Below are positions 1 through 10,407 of a stretch of 64,000 bases of DNA, piece after piece. The notes beneath the pieces were generated by a model. It saw nothing but the letters and a program-made list of their open reading frames with translations, ran no database searches and was not told the origin of the DNA. The stretch comes from WLND01 sp040398845 (lineage in GTDB: Bacteria > Actinomycetota > Actinomycetes > S36-B12). The stretch covers positions 186,001-250,000 of the forward strand of contig JBBATH010000001.1 in assembly GCA_040398845.1 (NCBI GenBank). The letters are read 5' to 3'. The position numbers and the translations under genes were made by a program. How positions within the stretch are numbered: the first letter of the stretch is position 1; each line of letters begins with the position of its first letter.

Positions 1-2
1 CG

Positions 3-1508
3 ATCGGGATCGCCGTGACGACCGGAAACGAGGCCGACGTGACGGCGGCAGAGGTTGCTGCGTGCCTCGCGGCAGACCCTGGAGTGACCGGGCTACTCAT
101 GTATGTCGAGTCGCTGGATGACCTCAATTCACTTCGCGCTGCCGCAGATCTCGTGCCTGTCGCAGTTCTCAAGGCCGGACGCAGTGAGGCGGGAGCCCTG
201 GCTGCTGCATCGCACACCGGTGCCCTCGCAACCTTGGACAAGGTGGTCGATGCGGCTCTCGCAACGCTCGGTATCGCCCGGGTCACCGACATAGACGATC
301 TGCTTGACGTGGGTGCGCTCTTCGCGAGTGGTGCGCGGATGCCGGGCCGTCGGGTCGGCATTGTCACCACATCCGGCGGGAGCGGAATCCTGGCTACCGA
401 CGCGATCGAGGTCGCGGGGCTCGAGCTCGCGATCCTTGGCGCCGACACCATCGCTGCGCTTGAGGCCATCGTTCCGTCGTATGGCAACGCGACGAACCCG
501 GTTGACGTAACAGCTGCGGTGATGACCGAGGCCGGCCTGTTTGAACGATGCCTCGATGTCCTTGCCGACGATGACAGCGTGGACGGGATCGTGGCGTGCT
601 TTGCGGTGCTCGTCGGTGATGACGTCACCCGGATCGCGAATGCTCTCAGGTCGGTGCGAGAGAGGACCGGCATGCCCGTGGTCGTCGCACGAACCGGCGC
701 ATCATCGCTCGCGCCCCATGCTGCGGCGCTGCTGGCGGCGGCCGGAGTACCTGCTTATTCGACCCCTGAGCGGGCGGTCCACGCCCTGGCGGCCCTGGCC
801 CGTACGGGTTCGCGTCCCGTGAGAGTTGCGAGGTCCACAGGCCCTAGCTGCACCGCACCTAGAGGTCAGGCATCCGAGAACGAGGTGAAGGCGCTTCTCG
901 CATCAGCGGGTCTGCCCATCCCGGAATCCGTCCTCGCCCGAAGCATCGACGAGGCACGAGTGGGGGTTGAGGCAGTCGGTGGACTCGCGGTCTGCAAGGC
1001 CGTTGTGCCGGGACTTCTGCACAAAAGCGATGCCGGCGGGGTGGCCCTAGGCGTTCGCTCGGGCACGATCGATGAGGTTTTCCTTCGACTCAAGGCGCTC
1101 GGTGGTGACGTGCTCGTCGAGCGATTCGTGGCTGGTGGGGTTGAGGTTCTCCTCGGGATCACCCCGAGCTCACTTGGTCGCGTGCTCACCGTTGGCGTCG
1201 GGGGCCTCCTCACAGAGGTCATCGCTGACGCGGCTGTGCGAGTGCTCCCTGTCGGAGCTGATGATGTGCGATCGATGATCGCCGAAACCAAGCTCGCGCA
1301 ACTTCTTGCAGGCGTGCGCGGTGCCCCTGCAGCAGACTCCGAGGCGCTCGTTCGCGCAGTGCTTGGGATCGTCGACGCGACCCGTGAGTGGCCGGATGGG
1401 TTCGAACTCGATCTCAATCCCATCACCGTGCTTCCTGACGGATGCTGGATCCTTGATGCTGCCTATGCCAGAAGCACCGCCCGCACGGATGATGGAGGAC
1501 AGCACTGA
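3..1508 (+). CDS. Acyl-CoA synthetase, ADP-forming type (5' partial)
   Basis: Likely interconverts an acyl-CoA plus ADP and phosphate with the free acid, CoA and ATP, in the cytoplasm. The frame is open to the window edge and begins IGIAVTTGNEAD, the usual 'TGNEAD' motif of the succinyl-CoA-ligase-like middle region, so the N-terminal CoA-binding domain lies upstream; the GTG at 15 is not a true start. Residues to about 250 form flavodoxin-like CoA-ligase regions containing SHTGALA, with a conserved His-loop. The remainder, from about SENEVKALLASAGLPIPES, is an ATP-grasp domain ending ELDLNPITVLPDG. The stop overlaps the ATG of the next gene by one base, so the two are translationally coupled. 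The substrate cannot be read from sequence. Confidence 0.85.
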   Translation: MGIAVTTGNEADVTAAEVAACLAADPGVTGLLMYVESLDDLNSLRAAADLVPVAVLKAGRSEAGALAAASHTGALATLDKVVDAALATLGIARVTDIDDLLDVGALFASGARMPGRRVGIVTTSGGSGILATDAIEVAGLELAILGADTIAALEAIVPSYGNATNPVDVTAAVMTEAGLFERCLDVLADDDSVDGIVACFAVLVGDDVTRIANALRSVRERTGMPVVVARTGASSLAPHAAALLAAAGVPAYSTPERAVHALAALARTGSRPVRVARSTGPSCTAPRGQASENEVKALLASAGLPIPESVLARSIDEARVGVEAVGGLAVCKAVVPGLLHKSDAGGVALGVRSGTIDEVFLRLKALGGDVLVERFVAGGVEVLLGITPSSLGRVLTVGVGGLLTEVIADAAVRVLPVGADDVRSMIAETKLAQLLAGVRGAPAADSEALVRAVLGIVDATREWPDGFELDLNPITVLPDGCWILDAAYARSTARTDDGGQH

Positions 1509-3058
1509 TGGACGTCGGCCGACTCGTTTCACGTTCGATGCGCCGCTACCGAGATCGCGTTGCGCTCGACGGACCCGAGGGCACCATGACCTTCGGTCAG
1601 TCGGGTGCCCGCATCATGCAGTTGGCGCGCGGCCTGCGGGCGCTGGGGCTCGAGACCGGCGATCGGGTGCTCGACCTCCAGTCGAATCAGAACACCTACA
1701 TTGAGACCGATCTGGGGATCAGCACGGCCGGCCTATGTCGCGTCGCACTCAACTACCGGCTGCACCCAACCGACTGGATTCGCATCGCGACCGACTGCAC
1801 GCCGCGGGTCCTCATCCTTGATGCCAAGTTCTGGGATGACGCTGCTGGCGTACGCGACCTCGTCGAGACGGTGATCGTTATCAATGGTGACGCAGAGGGC
1901 GCCCTCCCCTATGAGCGGTTCCTCTCAGCTCAATCCACCGAGCCGCTGCTCCTCAGCGTTGACCCAGATGCACTGGTGTCATTGAACTATTCGAGCGGAA
2001 CGACCGGGAACCCGAAGGGTGCGATTCGAACCCACCGCAACCGGATGGCGAGCCTGCACAACATCATCACCGACTTTCTTGGCAAGGTGCCAGATGAGCA
2101 CAGCACTTGGCTGCACGCTGGCCCGGTGACGCACACGAGCGGACTGTTCGTCCTGTCCTACTACACCTTCGGGGCGCGACAGATTGTCCAGGCCAAGTTT
2201 GACCCGGATGACGTTGTGGATGCATTCGAGCATCGCGGCGCGACGGCGACGGCGCTCGTGCCGACCATGGTGGCGCGCCTTCTTGCGATGCCCGATATCT
2301 CGCGCGAGCGCATGCGGCACCTAGAGATTCTCGGGTATGCGGGCGCGCCAATGCCCCCCGAGCAGATCCGACAGTGCTTCGACCGCATCACTCCGAACAT
2401 GTCGCAGTACTACGGACTCGTCGAGGCGATTCCGCCCGTGACCGTCCTCGGCCCGTCCGATCACCAACGTGGGATCGACGGAGATCTCGAGATCCTCACG
2501 AGCGCGGGCATCGCGTGCAATGGTGTCGAGATCCGCATCGTCGACGAGGATGGCCGCGATGTCCCTGCGGGGGAGATCGGCGAGGTGATCACCCGGGGAG
2601 ACCACGTCATGCGCGGCTACTACGGTCAAGCGGGGCATGACGCCACGGTTACGAAGGCTGTACGCGACGGCTGGCTGCACACCGGTGACCTTGGCCGGCT
2701 CGACGCCGATGAGCGCCTCTTCCTTGTCGATCGGAAGGGCGACATGATCATCTCTGGCGGTTACAACATCTACCCGCGGGAGATCGAGGACGTCATCGCC
2801 GAGGTTCCGGGAGTGCATGAGGTGGCGGTCATCGGAGTGACCGACCCCGAGTGGGGTCAGCATGTGACGGCCTTGTTCACCGTGGCACCGGGGTCAAGTG
2901 TCGTTGTCGAAGACGTTGTCGCCCACTGCAAGTCGCGCATGGCGTCGTACAAGAAGCCCAAGGATGTACGCATCGTGGAGTCGTTCCCGCTGAACTCAAC
3001 GGGGAAGATCGCCAAGAAGGTGCTGCGAGAGGAACTCAATGCGGAGGTGTCGTCATGA
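1508..3058 (+). CDS. AMP-dependent acyl-CoA synthetase/ligase
   Basis: Member of the ANL superfamily (acyl-CoA synthetases, 516 aa, normal family length), activating a carboxylic acid to acyl-AMP and then acyl-CoA. Seen directly: the P-loop-like YSSGTTGNPKG near residue 160, the YGLVEA motif near 300, GWLHTGDLG near 395 and the hinge/catalytic region DRKGDMIISGGYNIYPREIE; the C-terminal LNSTGKIAKKVLRE carries the catalytic lysine of the adenylation half-reaction. It overlaps the preceding synthetase by one base and the following mutase by four (ATGA), so three enzymes are made as one operon. The acid substrate is unknown; the context suggests a short or branched-chain acid fed to the mutase. 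Confidence 0.9.
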   Translation: MDVGRLVSRSMRRYRDRVALDGPEGTMTFGQSGARIMQLARGLRALGLETGDRVLDLQSNQNTYIETDLGISTAGLCRVALNYRLHPTDWIRIATDCTPRVLILDAKFWDDAAGVRDLVETVIVINGDAEGALPYERFLSAQSTEPLLLSVDPDALVSLNYSSGTTGNPKGAIRTHRNRMASLHNIITDFLGKVPDEHSTWLHAGPVTHTSGLFVLSYYTFGARQIVQAKFDPDDVVDAFEHRGATATALVPTMVARLLAMPDISRERMRHLEILGYAGAPMPPEQIRQCFDRITPNMSQYYGLVEAIPPVTVLGPSDHQRGIDGDLEILTSAGIACNGVEIRIVDEDGRDVPAGEIGEVITRGDHVMRGYYGQAGHDATVTKAVRDGWLHTGDLGRLDADERLFLVDRKGDMIISGGYNIYPREIEDVIAEVPGVHEVAVIGVTDPEWGQHVTALFTVAPGSSVVVEDVVAHCKSRMASYKKPKDVRIVESFPLNSTGKIAKKVLREELNAEVSS

Positions 3059-4545
3059 CCGAAGTGCCGGGTGAATTCCCCTATAGCAGGGGCATCAGTG
3101 CGGATCCGGGCGTGTGGACGATGGGTCAGTATGCGGGGTTCGGGACGGCGCGGGAGACGAATCTCCGGTTCAGGTCGCTCATCGACCAGGGCCTCACGGG
3201 ATTCAGCGTCGCCCTCGATCTGCCGACCCAGATGGGCCTGGACTCCGACAACGCGCTCTCGCGCGGCGAGGTCGGCAAGGTGGGGGTCGCGATCGACAGC
3301 CTCGCCGACATCGAAATTCTTATGGACGGGATCCCGCTCGAGCGCATCAGTCAGGTCCGCACGACGGCGAACTCGATCAGCTACATCTGGGTGGCGATGT
3401 TCCAGGCACTCGCTGCCAAACGGGGTGTCAATCCCAATGAGTTCGGCATCTTTGTCCAGAACGACGTCCTGAAGGAGTACATCGCCCGGGGCACCCAGAT
3501 TTTCCCCCCTGCGACGGGGCTGAAGCTTTCGGTCGACGTGATGGAGCACATCGCACGCGACATCCCGAAGTGGGTCTCGCTCGCCATGAGCGGCTACCAC
3601 ATCCGCGAATCCGGCTCCAATGCGATTCAGGAGATCGCCTTCACATTCGCCAATGCTCGCGCGTATCTTGACGAGTGCGTACGTCGCGGCATCAGCATCG
3701 ATTCGGTGGCTCCGACCCTGTTCACGTTCCTGTCGAGCAATATGGACTTCATGCCCGAGATCGCGAAGTTCCGGGCAGCGCGGAGGGTGTGGGCGAAGCT
3801 CATGCGCGACACCTACGGCGCGAAGGATCCGCGCTCAGAGCAACTGCGGATCTTCGTCTTCACTGCAGGCTCATCGCTCACGGCTCAGCAGCCGCTCAAC
3901 AACGTGGTGCGCACGTCGATCGAGGCCATGGCCGCGGCTTTGGGCGGCGTTCAGACGATGCACGTCTGTGCCTATGACGAGGCGCTCGGTGTGCCGACTG
4001 AGACCGCGGCAACGCTCGCGCTTCGCACTCAGCAGATCGTCGCCTTCGAGACGGGGGTGACGACCATGGTCGACCCGCTTGGTGGCAGTTATGTTCTTGA
4101 GGCCCTCACCGATGACATCGAGCGACAGGTCCTTGATGAGATGGCCGTCATCGAACGGCGGGGAGGGGCACTCGCCTGCATTGAGTCGGGCTACTTCCAG
4201 TCGGCCCTGGGTGACAGCGCCTACGAGTACGCCAAATCGGTCGACAGCGGGGAACGCGCGGTGATCGGCCTCAACCGGTTCACATCGCCCGCCGCACCCT
4301 TCGAAGTATTCGCTCTTGACCCGGCGAGCGAGGCCGAGCAGGTCGCGAACCTGCAGGGGGTGAGGGCCTCGCGAGACGATGGGGCGGTGCAAGCAGCGCT
4401 CGCTGAACTCGACGCTGCGGCACGTGCCGACCAGAACGTGGTGCCAGCGTGCGTCACGGCGGTTTCGGCGTACGCGACCGTCGGGGAAATGGTCGATGTG
4501 CTGCGCGCCGTGTACGGCCGCTGGCAGCCGACAAACATGTTCTGA
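3055..4545 (+). CDS. Methylmalonyl-CoA-mutase-type large (catalytic) subunit
   Basis: TIM-barrel substrate-binding subunit of a coenzyme-B12-dependent acyl-CoA mutase, 496 aa. It lacks the C-terminal B12-binding domain, so a separate small subunit is required; none is visible in the window. The start ATG overlaps the previous stop (ATGA), and 68 upstream codons of open frame are ignored because they lie within the ligase gene. Seen: QYAGFGTARETN, SGYHIRESGSN with the conserved His, and DPLGGSY. The position equivalent to Tyr89 of the P. shermanii enzyme is Tyr (QYAGF) and that of Arg207 is Arg (KEYIARGTQIFPP), the pair that binds the carboxylate of methylmalonyl-CoA; isobutyryl-CoA and hydroxyisobutyryl-CoA mutases differ there. 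That alignment was made by eye. Confidence 0.88.
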   Translation: MTEVPGEFPYSRGISADPGVWTMGQYAGFGTARETNLRFRSLIDQGLTGFSVALDLPTQMGLDSDNALSRGEVGKVGVAIDSLADIEILMDGIPLERISQVRTTANSISYIWVAMFQALAAKRGVNPNEFGIFVQNDVLKEYIARGTQIFPPATGLKLSVDVMEHIARDIPKWVSLAMSGYHIRESGSNAIQEIAFTFANARAYLDECVRRGISIDSVAPTLFTFLSSNMDFMPEIAKFRAARRVWAKLMRDTYGAKDPRSEQLRIFVFTAGSSLTAQQPLNNVVRTSIEAMAAALGGVQTMHVCAYDEALGVPTETAATLALRTQQIVAFETGVTTMVDPLGGSYVLEALTDDIERQVLDEMAVIERRGGALACIESGYFQSALGDSAYEYAKSVDSGERAVIGLNRFTSPAAPFEVFALDPASEAEQVANLQGVRASRDDGAVQAALAELDAAARADQNVVPACVTAVSAYATVGEMVDVLRAVYGRWQPTNMF

Positions 4546-4590
4546 CCGACCGGCGGGCCGTCCGCGGAAGGTCGGCAGTTGTGATGCCTC

Positions 4591-5976
<1,386 letters not shown>

Positions 5977-6049
5977 GCTCGTTATCCTACCAATCCTTAT
6001 TGCGTGATATTTGCGGCCGACGATAATGCGTATTGCCGTCGGATGAGGT

Positions 6050-6901
6050 CTACCGGCTCGCCACTTCCTCGACGAACTGCATCGACGGTCGGGCAAGGCG
6101 GTCGTGGAGGGCGAAGAAGGTCTCGGTCGCCTTGTCGCCCGCCCATGCCTTTGGCAGGTACTCGCGCGGCAGGCCCGGATCGATATACGGCAGGGGCCGC
6201 CATGAGGTGAGTGCACGCGTGTAGTCGGAGAATGCGCGGACCGGATCAGGCGTCACACGCGTCCTCGCCCATGAGGAGGCGAGCGGGGCGTACTCCGCGG
6301 TGAACTCCTCGTAGGCGGCGCCGATCTCCTCGAGGTTCCACCATTGGCCTATTGCCTCCCGCGTGGCCCGGAACCCCGAATGCTCGCCAAGGAACAGGTC
6401 GACATGGTCCCGGATATCAAGGAGCTCGACGATGTACTGGACATCTGATTCAAGTTGCCGGGGTGCTATCCATAGGCCGCCACCGACCTGTGCAAAGCCG
6501 ATCCGCGCGAGCCGTGACCGGAGCCGGTAGCGGACATCGCGGGCGCTCTCCGGGATCGAGAAGGCGGCGAGAACCCAGCCCCGGTTCGGTGGTGGGAAGC
6601 GCCGCTCAAGGACCCGAGAGTCGCCGATGTCGAACGTTCGCCGGGCCGATTCACCGAGTGCGTATCCCGCCACGCCGTCACGCCGCTCACCGGTGAGCAC
6701 CCCCCGCCGCTTGAATCGCGAGAGAGCGCTGCGGACCGATGGGTCGTCGATGCCAACCTCGCCGAGGAGGGTGAGCAGCGATGACACAGAGAACCAGCCA
6801 CCGATTGGGCGACTGTAGGCACCGTAGGTCGTGATGATGAGGGACTGGGGCCTGGCAGTGCGCGCTAGCGGCTCGTCAGCGTCGTGGTCGCTTCCAGCCA
6901 T
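6050..6901 (-). CDS. PaaX family transcriptional regulator
   Basis: GntR-like winged-helix repressor family typified by PaaX, which senses phenylacetyl-CoA in other bacteria. 283 aa from ATG 6901, the usual PaaX length. The N-terminal segment has SLIITTYGAYSRPIGGWFSVSSLL followed by the helix-turn-helix region (residues about 45-75, VRSALSRFKRRGVLTGERRDG). The middle PaaX domain includes FPPPNRGWVLAAFSIPES, and the C-terminal PaaX_C region contains LPYIDPGLPREYLPKAW. It is divergent from the luciferase-like monooxygenase, sharing a 133-base spacer, so that enzyme is its most likely target. An alternative start MPTPTIL lies nine codons upstream. No other phenylacetate genes are present here. 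Confidence 0.9.
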   Translation of the reverse strand: MAGSDHDADEPLARTARPQSLIITTYGAYSRPIGGWFSVSSLLTLLGEVGIDDPSVRSALSRFKRRGVLTGERRDGVAGYALGESARRTFDIGDSRVLERRFPPPNRGWVLAAFSIPESARDVRYRLRSRLARIGFAQVGGGLWIAPRQLESDVQYIVELLDIRDHVDLFLGEHSGFRATREAIGQWWNLEEIGAAYEEFTAEYAPLASSWARTRVTPDPVRAFSDYTRALTSWRPLPYIDPGLPREYLPKAWAGDKATETFFALHDRLARPSMQFVEEVASR

Positions 6902-7034
6902 GAACCGAAGAATAGTAGGAGTTGGCATCCGCGCTATTCGGACACGATCCCGCGCAATGTGGATAGACGACTGGCCGGCTTCGGAGCACCCTTGCCGTGT
7001 CCCGTTCGCCCAGGCTCGAATGTTCGGAGGAACC

Positions 7035-8135
7035 ATGACCAAGGCACTGCTCGATGGCTTGGACTTCAAGCTCGGTCTCTTCTCGGCCAACTGCTCGTCA
7101 GGCCTTGCTGTGACGAAGGCCCCAGATCGCTGGAGCGGCAGCTGGGACGACAACCTGCGAATGGCCAAGATCGCCGACGAGGTGGGGATCGACTTCCTGC
7201 TGCCCATCGCGCGCTGGATCGGCTACGGAGGTGAGACGAACTTCCACGAGGGCGTCCTCGATCCGGTCACCTGGGCTGCAGGTCTCCTGGCGAACACCAC
7301 CCGAATCTCGCTCATCGCGACGATTCACACGGCCTTCAACCATCCGATCGTCGCCGCGAAACAGATGTCGACCGTTGACCAGATCGGCAAGGGCCGGGCC
7401 GGCATGAACATCGTCGCGGGCTGGAACAAGCCCGAGTACGACACCTTCGGCATGGACCTTCCGCAGGATCACGATGCCCGATATGCGCTCGCGCAGGAGT
7501 GGTGGGACATCGTCCGCAAGATCTGGACGACCCCCGGCAAGTTCGACTGGGACGGTCAGTTCTTCAAGCTCCAGCATGTCGAGGGCATGCCCAAGCCCTA
7601 TGACGGTCTCCTCCCGGTGCTCAATGCCGGATCCTCGAAGCAGGGTCGCGAGTTCGCCGCACGCAACGCCGACTTCGCCTTCACGATCGTGGGCGGCCCG
7701 GAGGATGGCGCTGAGATCGTGAAGCAGGTGACGAACCAGGCCCGAAGTGAGTACGACCGGAAGATGGGCGTGTTCACGCTCGGCCACTGCGTCGTTCGGC
7801 CAACCCACGCCGAAGCCGTCGATTTCCGCAACTACTACGCGGAGGACATGGCCGACTGGGATGCAGTTGACAACCTCATGGCACTCCAGGGCGTGCACGC
7901 CCAGTCATTCACGCCCGAGATGCTCCTCATGTTCCGTGACCGATTCGCGGCCGGGCATGGAACCGTGCCTATCATCGGCACGCCAGACGAGGTTGCCGAT
8001 GAGATCGCTCGGTACCACGCCGCCGGCTTCGCCGGCATGACGGTTGCGTTCCTCGACTATGCCGAAGAGTTGCCCTACTTCGCCCAGGAGGTGCTCCCGC
8101 GGCTCGAGGCGAAGGGCGTGCGACTGCCCCGCTAA
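7035..8135 (+). CDS. LLM-class flavin-dependent monooxygenase (RutA/SsuD-like)
   Basis: Luciferase-like TIM-barrel oxygenase using reduced flavin (possibly F420) to oxidise a small organic substrate. 366 aa. The start is set by a strong Shine-Dalgarno (CGGAGG) four bases before ATG 7035; the longer open frame overlaps the divergent paaX gene and is not needed. Motifs resembling RutA and alkanesulfonate monooxygenase include IARWIGYGG, NIVAGWNKPEYDTFG, LLPVLNAGSSKQGREFAA and IIGTPDEVADEIARYH. Nearby WrbA-like and FMN-reductase genes could supply reduced flavin. No other pyrimidine-degradation (rut) genes accompany it, so substrate assignment would be guesswork. Confidence 0.88.
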   Translation: MTKALLDGLDFKLGLFSANCSSGLAVTKAPDRWSGSWDDNLRMAKIADEVGIDFLLPIARWIGYGGETNFHEGVLDPVTWAAGLLANTTRISLIATIHTAFNHPIVAAKQMSTVDQIGKGRAGMNIVAGWNKPEYDTFGMDLPQDHDARYALAQEWWDIVRKIWTTPGKFDWDGQFFKLQHVEGMPKPYDGLLPVLNAGSSKQGREFAARNADFAFTIVGGPEDGAEIVKQVTNQARSEYDRKMGVFTLGHCVVRPTHAEAVDFRNYYAEDMADWDAVDNLMALQGVHAQSFTPEMLLMFRDRFAAGHGTVPIIGTPDEVADEIARYHAAGFAGMTVAFLDYAEELPYFAQEVLPRLEAKGVRLPR

Positions 8136-8214
8136 CGCGGTGCATCGGCCGACCGCACAACCTAAGATGCCCATGGCACTTACTTCGACTCTGTTTCCAG
8201 AACGGAGAAGCACG

Positions 8215-9180
8215 ATGGGCGCTCCCGGTCGACCGGAAACGGTCCGGCACCCCGTGGAATGTCTCGTGCGCAGCAGTCAGGCCTCGGTCCTGCGAGATGA
8301 GGTTGCGGCGGTCACCCCCCATGAAGTGACGGCCCTCGGATCACGCCTTGACGGAGCCGTCGGCATGGTGCGATTGGAGACCTCGATGCTCGTCTTCGTC
8401 AGGTATGGCGGCGACGTCATCGTTGAGTCGCCACCGACAGCAAGTCGCGTCGTGGCGACTGTTCCGCTGGGACCGATGCACGTGATCTTCGGCTCTGCCC
8501 CCAGCTGCGAGGTGAAGAGCGACGGGTTCCTGCTGTCACCGCAGGATCGAACGCTCATGAGACCTGATCCATGGGCGGGCGCCCTAGTGTTCGCGGCAGA
8601 TGCGGAGCGCATCGCCGATCATCGGACCATGGTGTTCGGTGACGAATCCGTGCCGACTCCGGCTGAGGGCTATTCGCCGATGCTCACCCATGCCTGTCGA
8701 AGGGCCTGGTCAGCGACGTCTTCTCTGGCAAGTCAGGCTCCGGGACCGTTGCTCGACCAATTCCTTGGCGCCGTTGAGGATCAGTTGCTCACCGCACTCG
8801 TCTTGGCTTCAGGAGCCCCCTCCCGACCGAAGGCAAGTGGTGGGCGACGTCATCTGGATGCACTGCACGAGTGGCTCACCGACCACCATGGGCCTGGGGT
8901 GACCGCCACCGATATGGCTCGAGGAATCGGACTGAGCATCCGTCAACTTCAGGCAATCACCCGTGACGGCCTTGGCGTCACACCACTCGACTTGCTTCGC
9001 GAGGTGCGGTTGGGCCGTGCACGCGAGCTTCTGTGGGCCGCGGACCCCGAGGTCGTGACAGTTGCACACGTTGCACACGAATGCGGATTCGCCCACCTTG
9101 GCAGGTTCAGCGCCTCCTATCGCCGGCGGTTCGGTGAGACCCCGTCTCGGAGCCTTCGATCAAGGCGGCCATCTGCATGA
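8215..9180 (+). CDS. AraC family transcriptional regulator
   Basis: DNA-binding regulator, 321 aa. The C-terminal 100 residues are a typical double helix-turn-helix: LHEWLTDHHGPGVTATDMAR, GLSIRQLQAITRDGLGVTPL, then VAHVAHECGFAHLGRFSASYRRRFGETP, the family signature. The N-terminal part resembles the AraC-binding-like sensor domain (cupin-like beta-rich stretch SMLVFVRYGGDVIVES) with no recognisable ligand motif. Start chosen at ATG 8215, preceded by GGAGAAG; longer versions from 8044 or 8167 overlap or crowd the monooxygenase gene. Its stop overlaps the ATG of the WrbA-like gene (ATGA), suggesting it controls that flavoprotein and possibly the upstream oxygenase. Confidence 0.9.
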   Translation: MGAPGRPETVRHPVECLVRSSQASVLRDEVAAVTPHEVTALGSRLDGAVGMVRLETSMLVFVRYGGDVIVESPPTASRVVATVPLGPMHVIFGSAPSCEVKSDGFLLSPQDRTLMRPDPWAGALVFAADAERIADHRTMVFGDESVPTPAEGYSPMLTHACRRAWSATSSLASQAPGPLLDQFLGAVEDQLLTALVLASGAPSRPKASGGRRHLDALHEWLTDHHGPGVTATDMARGIGLSIRQLQAITRDGLGVTPLDLLREVRLGRARELLWAADPEVVTVAHVAHECGFAHLGRFSASYRRRFGETPSRSLRSRRPSA

Positions 9181-9782
9181 GCGCCTCGCGTATCGCCGTC
9201 GTCTACTACTCTGCCACCGGCAATGTTGCGTCGATGGCGCATGCTCTCGCGCGAGGTGCTCGTGAGTCGGGAGCCGAGGTGATCGTCCGGCGAGTCGCGG
9301 AGACTGCGTCACACGAGGCGATCGCCGCAAATCCTAAGTGGCAACAGTTCATGGAGTCGAATGCAGATGAGATCGCAACGCTCGAGGACCTGGCATGGGC
9401 TGACGGCCTCGCCTTCGGAACCCCAACCCGGTTCGGAGGCCCGGCAAGCCAGCTGAAGGCGTTCCTCGACACCACCGGGGGACTGTGGTTCGTTGGCGCT
9501 CTTGCATCGAAGGTATGCACGTCATTCACCACCGCATCTACGCCCCACGGCGGACTCGAGTCAACGATTCTCGCCTTGAACAATCATTTTTACCATTGGG
9601 GTTCGATCATCGTGCCGCTCGGCTATCTCGACCCGCACGTGGCTCGCGTCACTGGCAACCCTTACGGCGCGTCATGGGTCTCGCGAAGTGGGGCACCGCC
9701 TGACGCTGCTTCCCTTGAGGCGTGCAGACTGCAGGGTCTGCGGCTTGCGCAGGTGGCAGGAAGACAGAGCGGCCGTGAATGA
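9177..9782 (+). CDS. WrbA/flavodoxin-like NAD(P)H:quinone oxidoreductase
   Basis: FMN-binding flavodoxin-fold protein, 201 aa, the length of the WrbA family, which reduces quinones by two electrons. The N-terminus AVVYYSATGNVASMAHALARG is the FMN phosphate-binding loop; FGTPTRFGGPASQLKAFLDTTGGLW is the diagnostic WrbA segment contacting the isoalloxazine ring. TGNPYGASWVSRSG near the C-terminus matches the family's 'PYGAS' motif. The gene is translationally coupled to the upstream AraC regulator. Whether it acts as a quinone reductase or as a flavin partner for the monooxygenase cannot be told. Confidence 0.9.
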   Translation: MSASRIAVVYYSATGNVASMAHALARGARESGAEVIVRRVAETASHEAIAANPKWQQFMESNADEIATLEDLAWADGLAFGTPTRFGGPASQLKAFLDTTGGLWFVGALASKVCTSFTTASTPHGGLESTILALNNHFYHWGSIIVPLGYLDPHVARVTGNPYGASWVSRSGAPPDAASLEACRLQGLRLAQVAGRQSGRE

Positions 9783-9824
9783 GTGCGGCTTCAATCCAAG
9801 AGTTACTGAGAAATGGCGGGAAGC

Positions 9825-10400
9825 ATGGTGAACATCGTGGCGATCGGCGGCAGTACGCGGCCGGGATCGTCAAGTGAGCTCGCGGTCCGCATGGCGGGCA
9901 AGGGCGCGCAGTCAGCGGGGGCGACCGTGGTGTACATCACCGGTCGAGATCTCATGCTCCCTATCTACGACACTGAGAGCAGTGATCGAACCGAGGCTGC
10001 CTCCGTATTCGTAGCTGCGCTCCGTGCGGCTGACGGCGTTATCGTGGCCAGCCCGGGCTACCACGGTGGGATCAGCGGAATGATCAAGAACGCCCTCGAC
10101 TATGCGGAGGATCTCGCAAAGGACGAGCACGCCTACCTCGACGGTCGAGCAGTCGGTTGTATCGCTGTTGCCTATGGCTGGCAGGCAACCGTGTCGACGC
10201 TGCACCAGTTGAGGCAGGTTGCTCATGCGCTTCGGGCGTGGCCGACTCCGCTTGGTGGATCGGTGAATGCGGCGGTCGTGTCACTGACCGAGGGCAGTGA
10301 GGACCCTGCGACGAAGGCGCAACTCGAGACCATCGGCAGGCAAGTTGCTGAATTCGCCATTATGCGCAAGACGACGGCGAACATGACGACGGCGGGGTAG
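9825..10400 (+). CDS. NADPH-dependent FMN reductase family protein
   Basis: Flavodoxin-fold FMN/azoreductase-like enzyme, about 191 aa. IVAIGGSTRPGSSSELAVRM is the typical N-terminal nucleotide/FMN loop, and ASPGYHGGISGMIKNALDY is the family's conserved flavin-contact and dimerisation segment. Two in-frame ATGs exist, 9813 and 9825; the second has GGAAG four bases upstream and aligns better with the family start, so it is preferred. It lies 42 bases after the WrbA-like gene on the same strand and is plausibly co-transcribed, giving a small flavin-reduction group next to the luciferase-like monooxygenase. Confidence 0.88.
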   Translation: MVNIVAIGGSTRPGSSSELAVRMAGKGAQSAGATVVYITGRDLMLPIYDTESSDRTEAASVFVAALRAADGVIVASPGYHGGISGMIKNALDYAEDLAKDEHAYLDGRAVGCIAVAYGWQATVSTLHQLRQVAHALRAWPTPLGGSVNAAVVSLTEGSEDPATKAQLETIGRQVAEFAIMRKTTANMTTAG

Positions 10401-10407
10401 TGCCGCG

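Noticed and set aside
2851..3054. N-terminal extension of the mutase gene
   Set aside because: Lies within the ligase gene; ATGA overlap and family alignment give the start at 3055.
6831..7034. N-terminal extension of the luciferase-like gene
   Set aside because: Overlaps the divergent paaX gene; a strong ribosome site marks ATG 7035.
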